Below, one piece after another: positions 36,733 through 46,648 of a DNA stretch of 48,235 nt. Where the stretch lies: positions 1-48,235 of the forward strand of contig JAFGOZ010000284.1 in NCBI GenBank assembly GCA_016926235.1, written 5' to 3'. Source of the stretch: Bacteroidales bacterium (GTDB lineage: Bacteria > Bacteroidota > Bacteroidia > Bacteroidales > UBA10428). The stretch's first letter is position 1, and every line of letters starts with the position of its first letter. A model generated the notes under the pieces. That model was not told the origin of the DNA and did not search any database. It saw only the letters and a program-made list of their open reading frames with translations. The translations under genes and the position numbers were made by a program.

Positions 36733-38198
36733 AAAAACTACAAACTATACTAACTAACATCGATTACAAACTTATCGGCCCTGCAGATATCGGGGTTAAC
36801 AACCTGGTTCTTGATTCAAGGCAGGTTGGAAAAGGAGACTTGTTTGCCGCCCAAAAAGGTACTGCCAGCGATGGGCACGATTATATACCACAGGTAATCG
36901 AGAAAGGGGCCTCTTGTATTTTATGCGAAATTGTACCAGAAAATATTCCTGAAGGGGTTACCATAATTCAGACTCCTGATTCACACAAGGCTCTTGGACA
37001 GCTGGCTTCAAATTTTTACGACAATCCGTCTTCGAAATTTAAACTTGTGGGAGTTACCGGCACTAACGGAAAAACATCTATTGCAACTCTCTTGCACCGG
37101 TTGTTTCAAAAGCAGGGATACAAAGCAGGTCTGCTTTCAACAGTAAGAAACCTGATTGCTGATCGCGAAGAACCTTCTACACATACCACCCCCGACTCCA
37201 TTAATCTGAACAGGCTTATGGCAGAGATGGTTAAAGAAGGTTGTGATTATGTTTTTATGGAGGTCAGCTCTCATGCCATTGACCAGAAAAGAATTACCGG
37301 TCTTGAGTTCGATGGAGCCATATTCACAAACATAACTCACGATCACCTCGATTACCATAAAACTTTCGATTCCTATATCAAAGCAAAAAAAGGATTGTTT
37401 GATTCGCTTAGCGAAAATGCTTTTTCATTGGTAAATCTCGATGATAAAAGAGGTTTGGTTATGGTTCAGAATACGAAGAGCAGTGTAAAAACTTTTTCGC
37501 TTTTAAAGCCAGCCGACTACAAAGGAAAAATACTCGAAAGTCATTTCGATGGAACGCTACTTGATATCAACGGAACAGAACTTTGGGTAAAACTCATTGG
37601 TAAGTTTAATGCCAGCAATCTTTTAGCTGTTTGTGGCGCAGCAACAGAGTTGGGTCAGAAATTCGATGAGGTACTTCAGCAGCTTAGCTGCCTTGAAACT
37701 GTCGATGGCCGGTTTGAATATGTAAGGTCAAACACCGGGGTAACTGCCGTAGTAGATTATGCGCATACCCCCGATGCATTAAAAAATGTAATTGACACCA
37801 TAAATGGTATTCGTGAAGGTTCAGGCCAGTTAATTACGCTTGTTGGCGCAGGCGGAAACAGGGATAAAACCAAGCGTCCTGAAATGGCAAATATTGCTGC
37901 CGCGGGTAGCGATAAAGTAATTCTCACTTCTGATAATCCAAGATTTGAAGAGCCTCAAGACATTTTGAACGATATGATGAAGGGTATTGAACCGCATCAA
38001 AATATTAAAACCCTTTCAATAGTCGACAGGAAGGAAGCTATCCGTACTGCCTGCATGCTTGCAAAACCCGGCGATATCATTCTTATTGCCGGTAAGGGAC
38101 ACGAAACTTACCAGGAGGTTAAAGGTGTACGAACCCATTTTAACGATAAAGAAATTGTATCGGAGTTTTTCATGTTGAATCAGATTAATATCCAATAA
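36729..38198 (+). CDS. murE: UDP-MurNAc-tripeptide synthetase MurE
   Basis: 489 residues from ATG 36729. Adds the third amino acid to UDP-MurNAc-L-Ala-D-Glu in the cytoplasm, using ATP. N-terminal Mur ligase domain ([14 protein letters not shown], about 29-42), P-loop VTGTNGKTS (about 109-117), central SSHAIDQKR, and C-terminal ligase domain with [11 protein letters not shown] and [14 protein letters not shown] is the signature for the meso-diaminopimelate-adding type, so the cell wall should be mDAP-type. No murF follows in this cluster. Starts in a 4-bp overlap with ftsI. Confidence 0.96.
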   Translation: MKKLQTILTNIDYKLIGPADIGVNNLVLDSRQVGKGDLFAAQKGTASDGHDYIPQVIEKGASCILCEIVPENIPEGVTIIQTPDSHKALGQLASNFYDNPSSKFKLVGVTGTNGKTSIATLLHRLFQKQGYKAGLLSTVRNLIADREEPSTHTTPDSINLNRLMAEMVKEGCDYVFMEVSSHAIDQKRITGLEFDGAIFTNITHDHLDYHKTFDSYIKAKKGLFDSLSENAFSLVNLDDKRGLVMVQNTKSSVKTFSLLKPADYKGKILESHFDGTLLDINGTELWVKLIGKFNASNLLAVCGAATELGQKFDEVLQQLSCLETVDGRFEYVRSNTGVTAVVDYAHTPDALKNVIDTINGIREGSGQLITLVGAGGNRDKTKRPEMANIAAAGSDKVILTSDNPRFEEPQDILNDMMKGIEPHQNIKTLSIVDRKEAIRTACMLAKPGDIILIAGKGHETYQEVKGVRTHFNDKEIVSEFFMLNQINIQ

Positions 38199-38199
38199 A

Positions 38200-39447
38200 A
38201 TGCTTTTTTACTTATTTGAATACTTAGAGCAATTTGATTTTCCGGGAGCCGGAATGTTCCATTACATATCCTTCAGAGCATCTTTGGCTATAATAACATC
38301 GCTTATTATTTCAATGATCTTCGGCAAGCGAATTATTATCTTCCTTCAGCGTAAGCAAATTGGTGAAACCATCCGCGACCTGGGTCTTGAAGGGCAGCTT
38401 TCAAAAAAAGGTACACCTACTATGGGCGGTATAATTATTCTTGCGGCCATTCTTATTCCGGTATTGCTGTTTGGCGATTTAAGTAATGTATATGTATTAC
38501 TCATGCTCCTGACAACTGTTTGGTTGGGTTTTGTAGGTTTCCTCGATGATTATATTAAGGTATTCAAAAAGAATAAAGAAGGCCTGCGTGGCAAGTTCAA
38601 AATGCTCGGACAAATAGTACTGGGTTCTATTATTGCTATAACCATGTACTTTCACAACGATGTTGTCATTCGTGAGAATGTATTACAGGCTGACGGAACT
38701 CCTGTTACACAAATTGTTGAAAATGAGTTGGGCGAAGAACAAACTGTGGTTTTAACTGAGGATGTAAAGTCAACAAAAGTTAATGTGCCATTCTTCAAAA
38801 ACAACGAATTTGACTATTTCTACCTGATTAGCTGGATGGGAGAGAACGCCCGGAAATATACCTGGATAGTATTTGTACTTGCTGTAATATTTATTATAAG
38901 TGCTGTTTCAAACGGCGCAAATCTTACCGACGGGCTGGATGGCCTTGCAGCCGGATCCTCAGCCATTATTGGAGTCACTTTAGGCATTCTGGCCTATGTT
39001 TCGGGTAACACCATTTTTGCCGACTACCTCAATATAATGTATATACCAAATACCGGCGAGTTGGTAGTCTTTATTAGCGCCTTTATTGGCGCTATGGTTG
39101 GCTTTATGTGGTATAACTCGTATCCGGCACAGGTATTCATGGGAGATACCGGAAGCCTGGCTATTGGAGGCATAGTTGGTGTCTTTGCTATCCTTATCAG
39201 AAAAGAATTATTAATACCCATACTCTGTGGTGTTTTCCTGGTAGAAACATTATCGGTAGCTCTGCAGGTAAGTTGGTTTAAATATACCCGGAAGAAAACC
39301 GGTGAGGGCAAAAGAATTTTTCTTATGTCTCCCTTACATCATCATTTTCAGAAAAAGGGATATCCCGAAGCTAAAATTGTTACCCGCTTCTGGATTGTAG
39401 GAATTCTACTTGCTGTAATTACTATTGTCACACTCAAAATTAGATAG
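38200..39447 (+). CDS. mraY: Phospho-MurNAc-pentapeptide transferase MraY
   Basis: 415 residues from ATG 38200, about ten membrane helices. Transfers phospho-MurNAc-pentapeptide to undecaprenyl phosphate, making lipid I. Motifs: [10 protein letters not shown] (about 68-77), FLDDYIKV with the Asp pair (about 114-121), [10 protein letters not shown] (about 242-251), [10 protein letters not shown] (about 315-324), and the [12 protein letters not shown] loop (about 370-381). Longer than the 360 residues of E. coli MraY, because of a polar loop of some 60 residues after the fourth helix (about 155-208, rich in Val, Glu and Thr), common in Bacteroidetes. Confidence 0.96.
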   Translation: MLFYLFEYLEQFDFPGAGMFHYISFRASLAIITSLIISMIFGKRIIIFLQRKQIGETIRDLGLEGQLSKKGTPTMGGIIILAAILIPVLLFGDLSNVYVLLMLLTTVWLGFVGFLDDYIKVFKKNKEGLRGKFKMLGQIVLGSIIAITMYFHNDVVIRENVLQADGTPVTQIVENELGEEQTVVLTEDVKSTKVNVPFFKNNEFDYFYLISWMGENARKYTWIVFVLAVIFIISAVSNGANLTDGLDGLAAGSSAIIGVTLGILAYVSGNTIFADYLNIMYIPNTGELVVFISAFIGAMVGFMWYNSYPAQVFMGDTGSLAIGGIVGVFAILIRKELLIPILCGVFLVETLSVALQVSWFKYTRKKTGEGKRIFLMSPLHHHFQKKGYPEAKIVTRFWIVGILLAVITIVTLKIR

Positions 39448-39452
39448 AACCT

Positions 39453-40790
39453 ATGGAAAAGCGTATTGTTATTCTTGGAGCTGGAGAAAGCGGAACCGGA
39501 GCTGCGGTTCTGGCGAAGACTAAGGGATTCGAAGTTTTTGTTTCGGATCTTGGCAAAATTAAGCCTCACTACAAAGAAATTCTTTTTAACTACGAAATCG
39601 AATGGGAGGAGGAACAACATACCGAAAAGTATATCCTCAACGCCGATGAAGTAATAAAAAGTCCCGGTATTACAGATAAATCCGATATGGTACAACTTCT
39701 TATGAAGAAGAACATTCCTATCATATCAGAAATTGAATTTGCAGGTAGATATACCGAAGCAAAAAAAATCTGCATCACAGGAAGTAACGGAAAAACCACA
39801 ACAACTTCTTTGTTGCATCACATGTTGCGTCGTGCCGGATTAAATTGTGGTCTGGCCGGAAACGTAGGTAAAAGTTTTGCCATGCAGGTTGCAACAAAAA
39901 CATACGATTACTATGTAATTGAACTTTCAAGCTTTCAGCTTGATGGAATGTATAAATTCAAACCGGATATTTCAATTCTTCTCAATATTACACCGGATCA
40001 TCTCGACAGGTATAATTACAACATTCAGAACTATGTCGATTCAAAAATGAAGATTACTCAAAATCTCTCCGAAGACGATTACTTTATTTATTGTTCCGAT
40101 GATGAGATTACTATTGCTGAGCTCGAGAGAATTGTTTTACGCGCAAAACAATTAGAATTTTCACAGGAAAAGATAGTTGATAAGGGAGCATATGTCGATA
40201 ATGGCAATATGGTAGTAAAAGTAAATAACGACGAAATGTCAATGCCATTATCGGAGATGTCGTTAAAAGGTAAGCACAATACCTATAACTCTATGGCAGC
40301 AAGTATTGCCAGCAGGGTGTTGGAGATTAAAAAAGAAGTTATCAGAGAATGTCTGCAGGATTTTAAAGGTGTTGAGCACAGGCTTGAACGGTTTATTAAA
40401 GTACATGGAATAGAATTTATTAACGATTCAAAAGCAACTAATGTCAATTCAACCTGGTACGCCCTGGAATGTATGACAACACCTACTGTCTGGATAGTTG
40501 GCGGAGTAGATAAAGGCAATGATTATTCCAGTCTTGTACCATTGGTAAAAGACAAGGTAAAAGCTATTGTTTGCCTGGGAGTTGATAATTCAAAAATTCA
40601 CGAAGCATTTAAAGATTGTGTCGATAAAATAATTGATACATCATCGATGAAAGAAGCTGTAACAAAAGCTTATAAACTCGGCGAGAAAGAGGATACTGTT
40701 TTGCTGTCGCCGGCTTGTGCAAGCTTCGATTTGTTTAAAAGCTATGAAGATAGGGGTGAGCAATTCAAAGAGTGTGTTCGTGAACTATAA
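39453..40790 (+). CDS. murD: UDP-MurNAc-L-alanine:D-glutamate ligase MurD
   Basis: 445 residues from ATG 39453. Joins D-Glu to UDP-MurNAc-L-Ala with ATP. Rossmann-like N-terminus (VILGAGESGTGAA, about 5-17), P-loop ITGSNGKTTT (about 107-116), ELSSFQLD, NITPDHLDRY, and C-terminal domain with NDSKATNVNST and LLSPACASFDLF. All motifs are present; length is normal. Five bases after mraY. Confidence 0.96.
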   Translation: MEKRIVILGAGESGTGAAVLAKTKGFEVFVSDLGKIKPHYKEILFNYEIEWEEEQHTEKYILNADEVIKSPGITDKSDMVQLLMKKNIPIISEIEFAGRYTEAKKICITGSNGKTTTTSLLHHMLRRAGLNCGLAGNVGKSFAMQVATKTYDYYVIELSSFQLDGMYKFKPDISILLNITPDHLDRYNYNIQNYVDSKMKITQNLSEDDYFIYCSDDEITIAELERIVLRAKQLEFSQEKIVDKGAYVDNGNMVVKVNNDEMSMPLSEMSLKGKHNTYNSMAASIASRVLEIKKEVIRECLQDFKGVEHRLERFIKVHGIEFINDSKATNVNSTWYALECMTTPTVWIVGGVDKGNDYSSLVPLVKDKVKAIVCLGVDNSKIHEAFKDCVDKIIDTSSMKEAVTKAYKLGEKEDTVLLSPACASFDLFKSYEDRGEQFKECVREL

Positions 40791-40809
40791 AAACTGATGT
40801 TCTGAAATA

Positions 40810-41994
40810 ATGGTTGAACGACTGAAAAAATATTTAAAAGGAGATTCTGTAATCTGGGGAGTAATAATTGCCCTCATGGTATTTTCTATGCTGGCTGTTT
40901 TTAGCTCAACAAAAACTCTGGCATACAGGTATCATGGTGGCAATGCAATGTATTATTGGTTCCGGCACAGCGCTTTTCTGTTTATAGGTTTTATCACAAT
41001 TTATTTTGTGCACCTGGTTCCATATAAATACTTCTCAAGATTATCGCAATTATTGCTTTATATTTCAGTTCCGCTGTTAGCCATTACTTTAGTTTTTGGT
41101 ACCAGTATCAACGATGCTTCACGCTGGCTGAGAGTACCAGGCATTGGGCTCACATTTCAGACTTCAGATCTTGCAAAAATTGTTCTAATTATGTTCCTGG
41201 CCCGTATGTTGTCGTTGAAACAAGATACGGTTAAGTCATACCGACAGGGTTTTCTTCCACTGGTAGCACCTGTAATAGTAATTTGTGGCCTGATTATGCC
41301 GGCAAACCTGTCAACAGCTGTTATACTTTTTGGTGTTTCAATGATTCTGATGTTTATTGGACGAATCAGATTTGCATATATTTTTGGCTTGTCGACACTT
41401 GCAATAGCTGTTATTATTGCTCTTATTTCAATAATGTTGCATCTCGAAGTGGAGGGAACCCGTGCCGAAACCTGGAAAAACAGGGTAGAGAATTACATCA
41501 GCCAGGATGATAAGGACGCCAGCTATCAATCCGATCAATCAAAAATTGCAATTGCTACCGGAGGTTTTATTGGCAGAGGCCCCGGTAACAGCGTTCAACG
41601 TGATTTCTTACCACATCCATATTCCGATTTTATTTTTGCCATAATTGTTGAAGAATACGGACTGATCGGAGGTATGCTGGTAATATTTTTATACCTGTAT
41701 TTACTTTTCAGGGCCGGTGTAATTGTGAATAAAAGTTCAAGAACCTTTCAGGCTTTTCTGGCCTATGGATTAACACTTATGCTTGTTTTACAGGCTATGG
41801 TAAATATGGCGGTGGCCGTAGGTATTTTCCCTGTTACAGGCCAACCCTTGCCGCTCATTTCAATGGGAGGTACATCTATATTATTTACAGCTGCTGCGCT
41901 GGGCATGATTCTTAGTGTAAGCAGAAGTATTGAAAAAGAATTAAAACTAAAAGCTGAAGCTGTGGCAGAAGCAGCAGTAGAAAATGAAGAGTAA
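40810..41994 (+). CDS. ftsW: Septal peptidoglycan glycosyltransferase FtsW
   Basis: 394 residues from ATG 40810, about ten membrane helices, SEDS family. Polymerises lipid II glycans at the septum together with FtsI. Motifs: FSSTKTLAYR near the first helix, NDASRWLRVPG (about 99-109), periplasmic loop with GRGPGNSVQRDFLPHPYSDF (about 255-274, with the SEDS catalytic Asp region nearby), and SMGGTSILF (about 352-360). The tail is Ala/Glu-rich and charged. Its end overlaps murG by 11 bp. Confidence 0.95.
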   Translation: MVERLKKYLKGDSVIWGVIIALMVFSMLAVFSSTKTLAYRYHGGNAMYYWFRHSAFLFIGFITIYFVHLVPYKYFSRLSQLLLYISVPLLAITLVFGTSINDASRWLRVPGIGLTFQTSDLAKIVLIMFLARMLSLKQDTVKSYRQGFLPLVAPVIVICGLIMPANLSTAVILFGVSMILMFIGRIRFAYIFGLSTLAIAVIIALISIMLHLEVEGTRAETWKNRVENYISQDDKDASYQSDQSKIAIATGGFIGRGPGNSVQRDFLPHPYSDFIFAIIVEEYGLIGGMLVIFLYLYLLFRAGVIVNKSSRTFQAFLAYGLTLMLVLQAMVNMAVAVGIFPVTGQPLPLISMGGTSILFTAAALGMILSVSRSIEKELKLKAEAVAEAAVENEE

Positions 41995-43084
41995 TTTACG
42001 TATCATAATAAGTGGAGGTGGAACAGGAGGACATATTTTTCCTGCTCTGGCAATTGCTGATGAAGTGAAAAGAAGGTATTCTGATGCGGATATACTTTTT
42101 GTTGGTGCTGAAAGCCGGATGGAAATGGAACGTGTTCCTGCTGCCGGTTATCAGATTGTTGGTCTGCCCGTTCAGGGATTAAAGCGAAAACTAAGTTTTG
42201 AAAATATAAAAGTCATTCTGAACTTCCTGAAAAGTCAGAGAATGGCAAAGAAAATTGTAAAAGATTTTAAACCCGATTTGGCAGTTGGTGTTGGCGGGTA
42301 TGCATCAGCTCCGCTAATCAGGGCAGCTGCTCAACTTCATATTCCATGTTTATTACAGGAGCAAAACTCTTATGCAGGCCTAAGCAATAAACTTCTTGCA
42401 AAAAAGGCAAAAACAATTTGTGTGGCATACGATAAAATGGACAGGTATTTTCCGGCAGATAAAATTGTTAACACAGGAAATCCGGTTAGGAAAATTGCAA
42501 TAAAAGAAGAATTAAAAGCCGAAGGCTACCGGCATTTTTCACTAAGTGGGAGCAAACCGGTGCTTTTTATAATGGGCGGTAGTTTAGGAGCCCGTACACT
42601 GAATAATGCAGTTGTAATGAGGCTTGAAGAAATTAAAAACACCAATATTGAAATATTGTGGCAAACAGGAAAATATTATTACAATAAACTGAAGGAAGAA
42701 ATTGGAGCAAATTTGCCGCAAAACCTGCACATGATGGACTTTGTTTCAAGAATGGACCTTGCCTACAATGTTTCAGACCTGGTTGTATCCCGCGCTGGTG
42801 CCTTGAGCCTATCAGAATTGTGCCTGGTAAAAAAACCTTCGGTTTTGGTACCATCACCAAATGTTGCTGAAGATCATCAGACAAAGAATGCACTGGCTCT
42901 GGCCGAAAAAGGAGCTGCCTTAATGATAAGGGATCAGGATGCAGAAGCCGTTCTTCTGGATAAGGCATTTGAACTGATTGCAGATGTTGAGAAACTAGAA
43001 GGTTTTGCTGCTGAGGCCGGAAAGCTGGCTAAACCAAATGCTACAGAAGATATTGTAGATGAACTGATTAAACTTTTGAAATAA
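41984..43084 (+). CDS. murG: UDP-GlcNAc:lipid I N-acetylglucosaminyltransferase MurG
   Basis: 366 residues from ATG 41984, GT28 family, GT-B fold at the inner face of the membrane; makes lipid II. GGGTGGHIFPALAIADE (about 11-27) is the N-terminal glycine loop, VGVGGYASAPLI (about 102-113), LLQEQNSYAG (about 123-132), the second loop MGGSLGARTLN (about 196-206) and VSRAGALSLSEL (about 267-278) for nucleotide-sugar binding. Starts 11 bp inside ftsW. Confidence 0.96.
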   Translation: MKSNLRIIISGGGTGGHIFPALAIADEVKRRYSDADILFVGAESRMEMERVPAAGYQIVGLPVQGLKRKLSFENIKVILNFLKSQRMAKKIVKDFKPDLAVGVGGYASAPLIRAAAQLHIPCLLQEQNSYAGLSNKLLAKKAKTICVAYDKMDRYFPADKIVNTGNPVRKIAIKEELKAEGYRHFSLSGSKPVLFIMGGSLGARTLNNAVVMRLEEIKNTNIEILWQTGKYYYNKLKEEIGANLPQNLHMMDFVSRMDLAYNVSDLVVSRAGALSLSELCLVKKPSVLVPSPNVAEDHQTKNALALAEKGAALMIRDQDAEAVLLDKAFELIADVEKLEGFAAEAGKLAKPNATEDIVDELIKLLK

Positions 43085-43085
43085 A

Positions 43086-44462
43086 ATGGATTTTTCAAAA
43101 ATCGATAGTGTATATTTTTTAGGTGTCGGAGGAATCGGAATGAGTTCCCTTGCCCGGTATTTCTATGCTCAGGGTAAGCATGTAGGTGGCTATGACCGGA
43201 CACCTTCAACACTTACCGAAAGCCTTGAATTACAGGGAATTCATATACACTTTGAAGACGATATAAATCTTATTCCTGAAAATTACAAGAACAAGGAAAC
43301 AACCCTGATTGTCAGAACTCCCGCAGTACCAAACGATCATAGCGAGCTTGTTTATTTCGGGGAAAACGGGTTTACCATGATGAAACGGGCACAGGTTCTT
43401 GGTTTACTGTTTAATGCCAGGAAAGGTATTGCCATTGCAGGTACTCATGGTAAAACCTCGGTTACAACATTTACTTCGTACCTTGTAAATGAATGCGGTA
43501 TTGATGCCAGTGCATTTCTAGGTGGTATTTCCAAGAATTACCATACAAACTTAATTTTAGGAGATTCAGAATATGTTATTGCCGAGGCCGATGAATTCGA
43601 CAGGTCTTTCCTTCAGCTCCATCCGTTTATTACGCTTGTAACGGCAATAGATTCCGACCATCTTGATATCTATAAAGACTTTGAGGATATAAAACAAACA
43701 TTTTCGAAATTTCTTGGACAAACTCAGGAAAACGGAATCATAATCCTCAAACATGGACTGGAAGTTTCTGTTCCGGAAAATTGTAAGTGTTACAGCTACT
43801 CTCTCGATAATGCATCAGCAGATTTCTTTGCTTCGGATATTTTTGTGAAAGATGGAAAATACAGGTTTTCATTCAATACACCCGATGGAAAAACTGAAGG
43901 TCTCTCCATACAGGTGCCGGGCAGAATAAACATTGAAAACTCGGTTGCTGCAATGGCCATAGCATGGTCATTGGGTGTTCCGGTTGAAAAACTTAAAAAT
44001 GTGTTGCCCGATTTAAAAGGGGTGGTTCGAAGATTTGATATACAGTATAAATCAGAAACATGTATTTATATCGACGATTATGCACATCATCCGCGGGAGT
44101 TAGATGCTGTTATCGGTTCGCTGAGAGATTTATATAAAAGCAAAAAAATTACCGCCGTTTTTCAGCCACACCTCTATTCAAGAACACGTGATTTTGCCGA
44201 TGAATTTGCTGAGAGTCTGTCAAAGCTGGATGAACTTATTTTATTGGACATTTACCCTGCACGTGAGAAACCCTTGCCAGGTGTGACTTCTGATATGCTT
44301 TTCGATAAAATTAAGGGGCCTGTGAAGCATCGCTGTTCAAAAGAAAACTTGCTTTATATGCTAAAAGAATTAAATATTGAGGTATTGCTTACGGTAGGTG
44401 CTGGCGATATCGACCAGTTTATAGAGCCTATAAAAAAGTATTTAATAAGTGAAGAAGCTTAA
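43086..44462 (+). CDS. murC: UDP-MurNAc:L-alanine ligase MurC
   Basis: 458 residues from ATG 43086. First amino-acid ligase of the muropeptide pathway. FLGVGGIGMSSLARYF (about 11-26), P-loop IAGTHGKTSVTTF (about 118-130), EADEFDRSFLQL (about 167-178), DSDHLDIYKDF, and DDYAHHPRELDAV (about 329-341). All expected motifs are present. One base separates it from murG. No ddl gene follows, unlike in E. coli; the next gene is ftsQ, overlapping by 14 bp. Confidence 0.96.
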   Translation: MDFSKIDSVYFLGVGGIGMSSLARYFYAQGKHVGGYDRTPSTLTESLELQGIHIHFEDDINLIPENYKNKETTLIVRTPAVPNDHSELVYFGENGFTMMKRAQVLGLLFNARKGIAIAGTHGKTSVTTFTSYLVNECGIDASAFLGGISKNYHTNLILGDSEYVIAEADEFDRSFLQLHPFITLVTAIDSDHLDIYKDFEDIKQTFSKFLGQTQENGIIILKHGLEVSVPENCKCYSYSLDNASADFFASDIFVKDGKYRFSFNTPDGKTEGLSIQVPGRINIENSVAAMAIAWSLGVPVEKLKNVLPDLKGVVRRFDIQYKSETCIYIDDYAHHPRELDAVIGSLRDLYKSKKITAVFQPHLYSRTRDFADEFAESLSKLDELILLDIYPAREKPLPGVTSDMLFDKIKGPVKHRCSKENLLYMLKELNIEVLLTVGAGDIDQFIEPIKKYLISEEA

Positions 44463-45234
44463 GAAAATATCGGTCTGGATTGTTGTACTGGTCTATTTGA
44501 TTGGTATTTCTGGTTTTGTAACACAAAAGCATGAGGGTATTTTATGCAATAAAATTGAAGTAATAATTGCTGACAGCCTGGCCAAACGCTTTCTTAACAG
44601 AGACGATATCAATAAACTTATTTTAAGCAACAATCTTGCTGTTCTGGGAGAGCCTATTGCAAGCATAAATACCGATTCTATTGAGCGGCTTGTGCTGGCA
44701 AATACTATGGTTAAAAACTGCGAAGCATATACTACTGTCGATGGAAAACTGAATATTAAGGTAAACCAGCGGGAGCCTGTCGTACGAATTATTGATATGT
44801 ATAATCAGAACTACTACCTCGATGCCGAAGGAAGCATAATTACTATGTCATCCAGGTTTACACCCCATGTGCTTGTAGTAAACGGAAATATAAAAACCCC
44901 TTTTTCAATCCGAAAGGTGGAAAATATTTATGCTAAGCAATACGATAAAAAGGCAACTCACCTGAGAGAGATTCATGAGATGTCTATGTTCATTAAACAA
45001 AACCAATTCTGGAACTCTCAGATAGAACAGATGTATTTAAACAAAAAGGGTGAATACGAAATAATTCCTCGTGTTGGTCCGCATTTAATAATTCTCGGAA
45101 ACGCCGAAGGATTTAAGGAAAAGCTTGATAAACTCTGGATATTCTATAACGAAGGGCTGAAAAATACCGGATGGAATAAATACTTAAAAATCAATTTAAA
45201 ATACAAAGATCAAATAGTTTGTTCAAAAATATAA
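44449..45234 (+). CDS. ftsQ: Cell division protein FtsQ
   Basis: 261 residues from a GTG at 44449, inside the end of murC; no ATG nearby gives the membrane helix. Cytoplasmic tail MKKLKK, one membrane helix (VWIVVLVYLIGISGFV, about 9-24), POTRA-like domain (about 30-110, with RFLNRDDINKLIL), then the FtsQ beta domain (INKVNQREPVVRI-like segment at about 102-115, QNYYLDAEGSII). Links the FtsBL part of the divisome to other proteins. FtsQ is poorly conserved; the call rests on topology and place between murC and ftsA. Confidence 0.9.
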   Translation: MKKLKKISVWIVVLVYLIGISGFVTQKHEGILCNKIEVIIADSLAKRFLNRDDINKLILSNNLAVLGEPIASINTDSIERLVLANTMVKNCEAYTTVDGKLNIKVNQREPVVRIIDMYNQNYYLDAEGSIITMSSRFTPHVLVVNGNIKTPFSIRKVENIYAKQYDKKATHLREIHEMSMFIKQNQFWNSQIEQMYLNKKGEYEIIPRVGPHLIILGNAEGFKEKLDKLWIFYNEGLKNTGWNKYLKINLKYKDQIVCSKI

Positions 45235-45244
45235 TATTACCTAA

Positions 45245-46579
45245 ATGAGGCAGGAAAGTAAACATATTGCGGCAATCGACATAGGAACAACAAAGATTGT
45301 GGCCATTGTCGGCAAGCAGAACGAGAACGGCAAGCTCGAGGTTCTGGGTATGAGCAAAACTCCATCGACAGGTGTTAAACGCGGAGTTGTGCTAAACATC
45401 GAAGAAACAGTGAATGCTATTAAAACTTCTGTTGAAGAAGTAAAAAAACAATCGGGAGTTACCTTGCACGATGTTTATGTGGGTATTGCCGGTCAGCATA
45501 TAAAAAGTGTAAAAAACCGCGGCTATTTGAACCTAGGTCCAAATCGTGATGAAATTACAAAGTCTGATATCGATGCGCTGATTGCTGACATGCAAAAAAT
45601 TCCAATTGATCTGGGTGAAGAGATTATTCATGTATTGCCGCAGAATTATATTGTTGACCACGAAACAGGAGTAAAAAATCCGATTGGCATGTCGGGCAGG
45701 CGCCTCGAAGCAAACTTTCACATAGTTATTGGCGAGATAGCTTCGGCAAAAAATATTGAAAAATGCGTTAACCGCGTTGGCCTTAAAGTCAACCAGTTGA
45801 TTCTGGAACCCATTGCATCTTCGGCAGCCGTGCTTACCGACGATGAAAAGGAAGCAGGGGTTGCGCTTGTTGATATAGGAGGTGGTACTACCGATGTTGC
45901 AGTTTATTATGACGATGCAATACGCCATACAGCTGTTATACCTTTCGGTGGAAATGTAGTAACCATGGATATTAAAGAAGGTTGCTCAATTCTTACAAGA
46001 CAGGCTGAAGCTCTGAAAACCCAGTTTGGCATGGCTTTGGGCGACATTGCTCCCGAAGATAAAGTAGTTACGATACCTGGTATTAGCGGCCGCGAACCTA
46101 AGGAAATATCATTTAAGAGCCTGGCTTATATCATCCAGTCGCGTATGGAAGAAATTATTGATGCCGTAATGTTTGAAATTGAAAACTCCGACTGCCTTGA
46201 GAAACTAAGTGCCGGAATAGTTCTTACAGGGGGCGGGGCCATGCTGAAACACCTGGCTCAGTTAGTAAAATTCAGAACCGGATTAGATGTAAGGTTGGGC
46301 TATCCGAACGAATATCTGGCTTCAAACAGCCTCGATGAGATAAATCAACCCATGTATTCCACAAGTGTTGGCCTTTTGTTAAAAGGTGTTGAGAATCAAA
46401 GGGAAGGGATGAAATATGAGAAAACTGAAGAGCCTTTAAAGAAAGAAACCCTGGTAGAAGATGAATTTGAAGACGATGATGAAATGGAAGACAGAAGACA
46501 AGGTTCGGGAAAACTATTTGATGCTATTAAAAAAGGCTTTTCAACAATTTTTGAGGAAAAAGGAGCCAGCATGGATTAA
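45245..46579 (+). CDS. ftsA: Cell division protein FtsA
   Basis: 444 residues from ATG 45245. Actin-like ATPase that tethers FtsZ to the membrane. Phosphate motif AAIDIGTTKIVAIVGK (about 9-24), 1C domain with KSVKNRGYLNL, second phosphate loop ALVDIGGGTTDVAVYY (about 209-224) and adenosine motif IVLTGGGAMLKHL (about 324-336). The acidic linker (about 390-420) is followed by a C-terminal amphipathic helix KLFDAIKKGFSTIF, the membrane-targeting sequence. Ten bases after ftsQ; 69 bases before ftsZ. Confidence 0.96.
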   Translation: MRQESKHIAAIDIGTTKIVAIVGKQNENGKLEVLGMSKTPSTGVKRGVVLNIEETVNAIKTSVEEVKKQSGVTLHDVYVGIAGQHIKSVKNRGYLNLGPNRDEITKSDIDALIADMQKIPIDLGEEIIHVLPQNYIVDHETGVKNPIGMSGRRLEANFHIVIGEIASAKNIEKCVNRVGLKVNQLILEPIASSAAVLTDDEKEAGVALVDIGGGTTDVAVYYDDAIRHTAVIPFGGNVVTMDIKEGCSILTRQAEALKTQFGMALGDIAPEDKVVTIPGISGREPKEISFKSLAYIIQSRMEEIIDAVMFEIENSDCLEKLSAGIVLTGGGAMLKHLAQLVKFRTGLDVRLGYPNEYLASNSLDEINQPMYSTSVGLLLKGVENQREGMKYEKTEEPLKKETLVEDEFEDDDEMEDRRQGSGKLFDAIKKGFSTIFEEKGASMD

Positions 46580-46586
46580 TAAGGGG

Positions 46587-46642
46587 GTGATCAGTGATCA
46601 GTGATCAGTAACCAGAAACTTTGAACTTTGAACTAGAAACTT
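46587..46642. repeat. Heptamer run between ftsA and ftsZ
   Basis: Eight successive 7-bp units: GTGATCA three times, then GTAACCA, GAAACTT, TGAACTT, TGAACTA, GAAACTT. GTGATCA is the reverse complement of TGATCAC in the array at 31416. It ends 6 bp before the ftsZ start, so it would lie in the ftsZ leader. Confidence 0.75.
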
Positions 46643-46648
46643 ACTATT

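Noticed and set aside
44462..44463. Missing ddl between murC and ftsQ, and missing murF after murE, as gene loss
   Set aside because: This is the usual dcw order in Bacteroidetes as I know it, with those genes elsewhere; overlaps of flanking genes show no scar.
46587..46607. Cluster of GATC/DnaA-like boxes as a replication origin
   Set aside because: Only three GATC units, no TTATCCACA-type boxes, and a place between ftsA and ftsZ make an origin unlikely.
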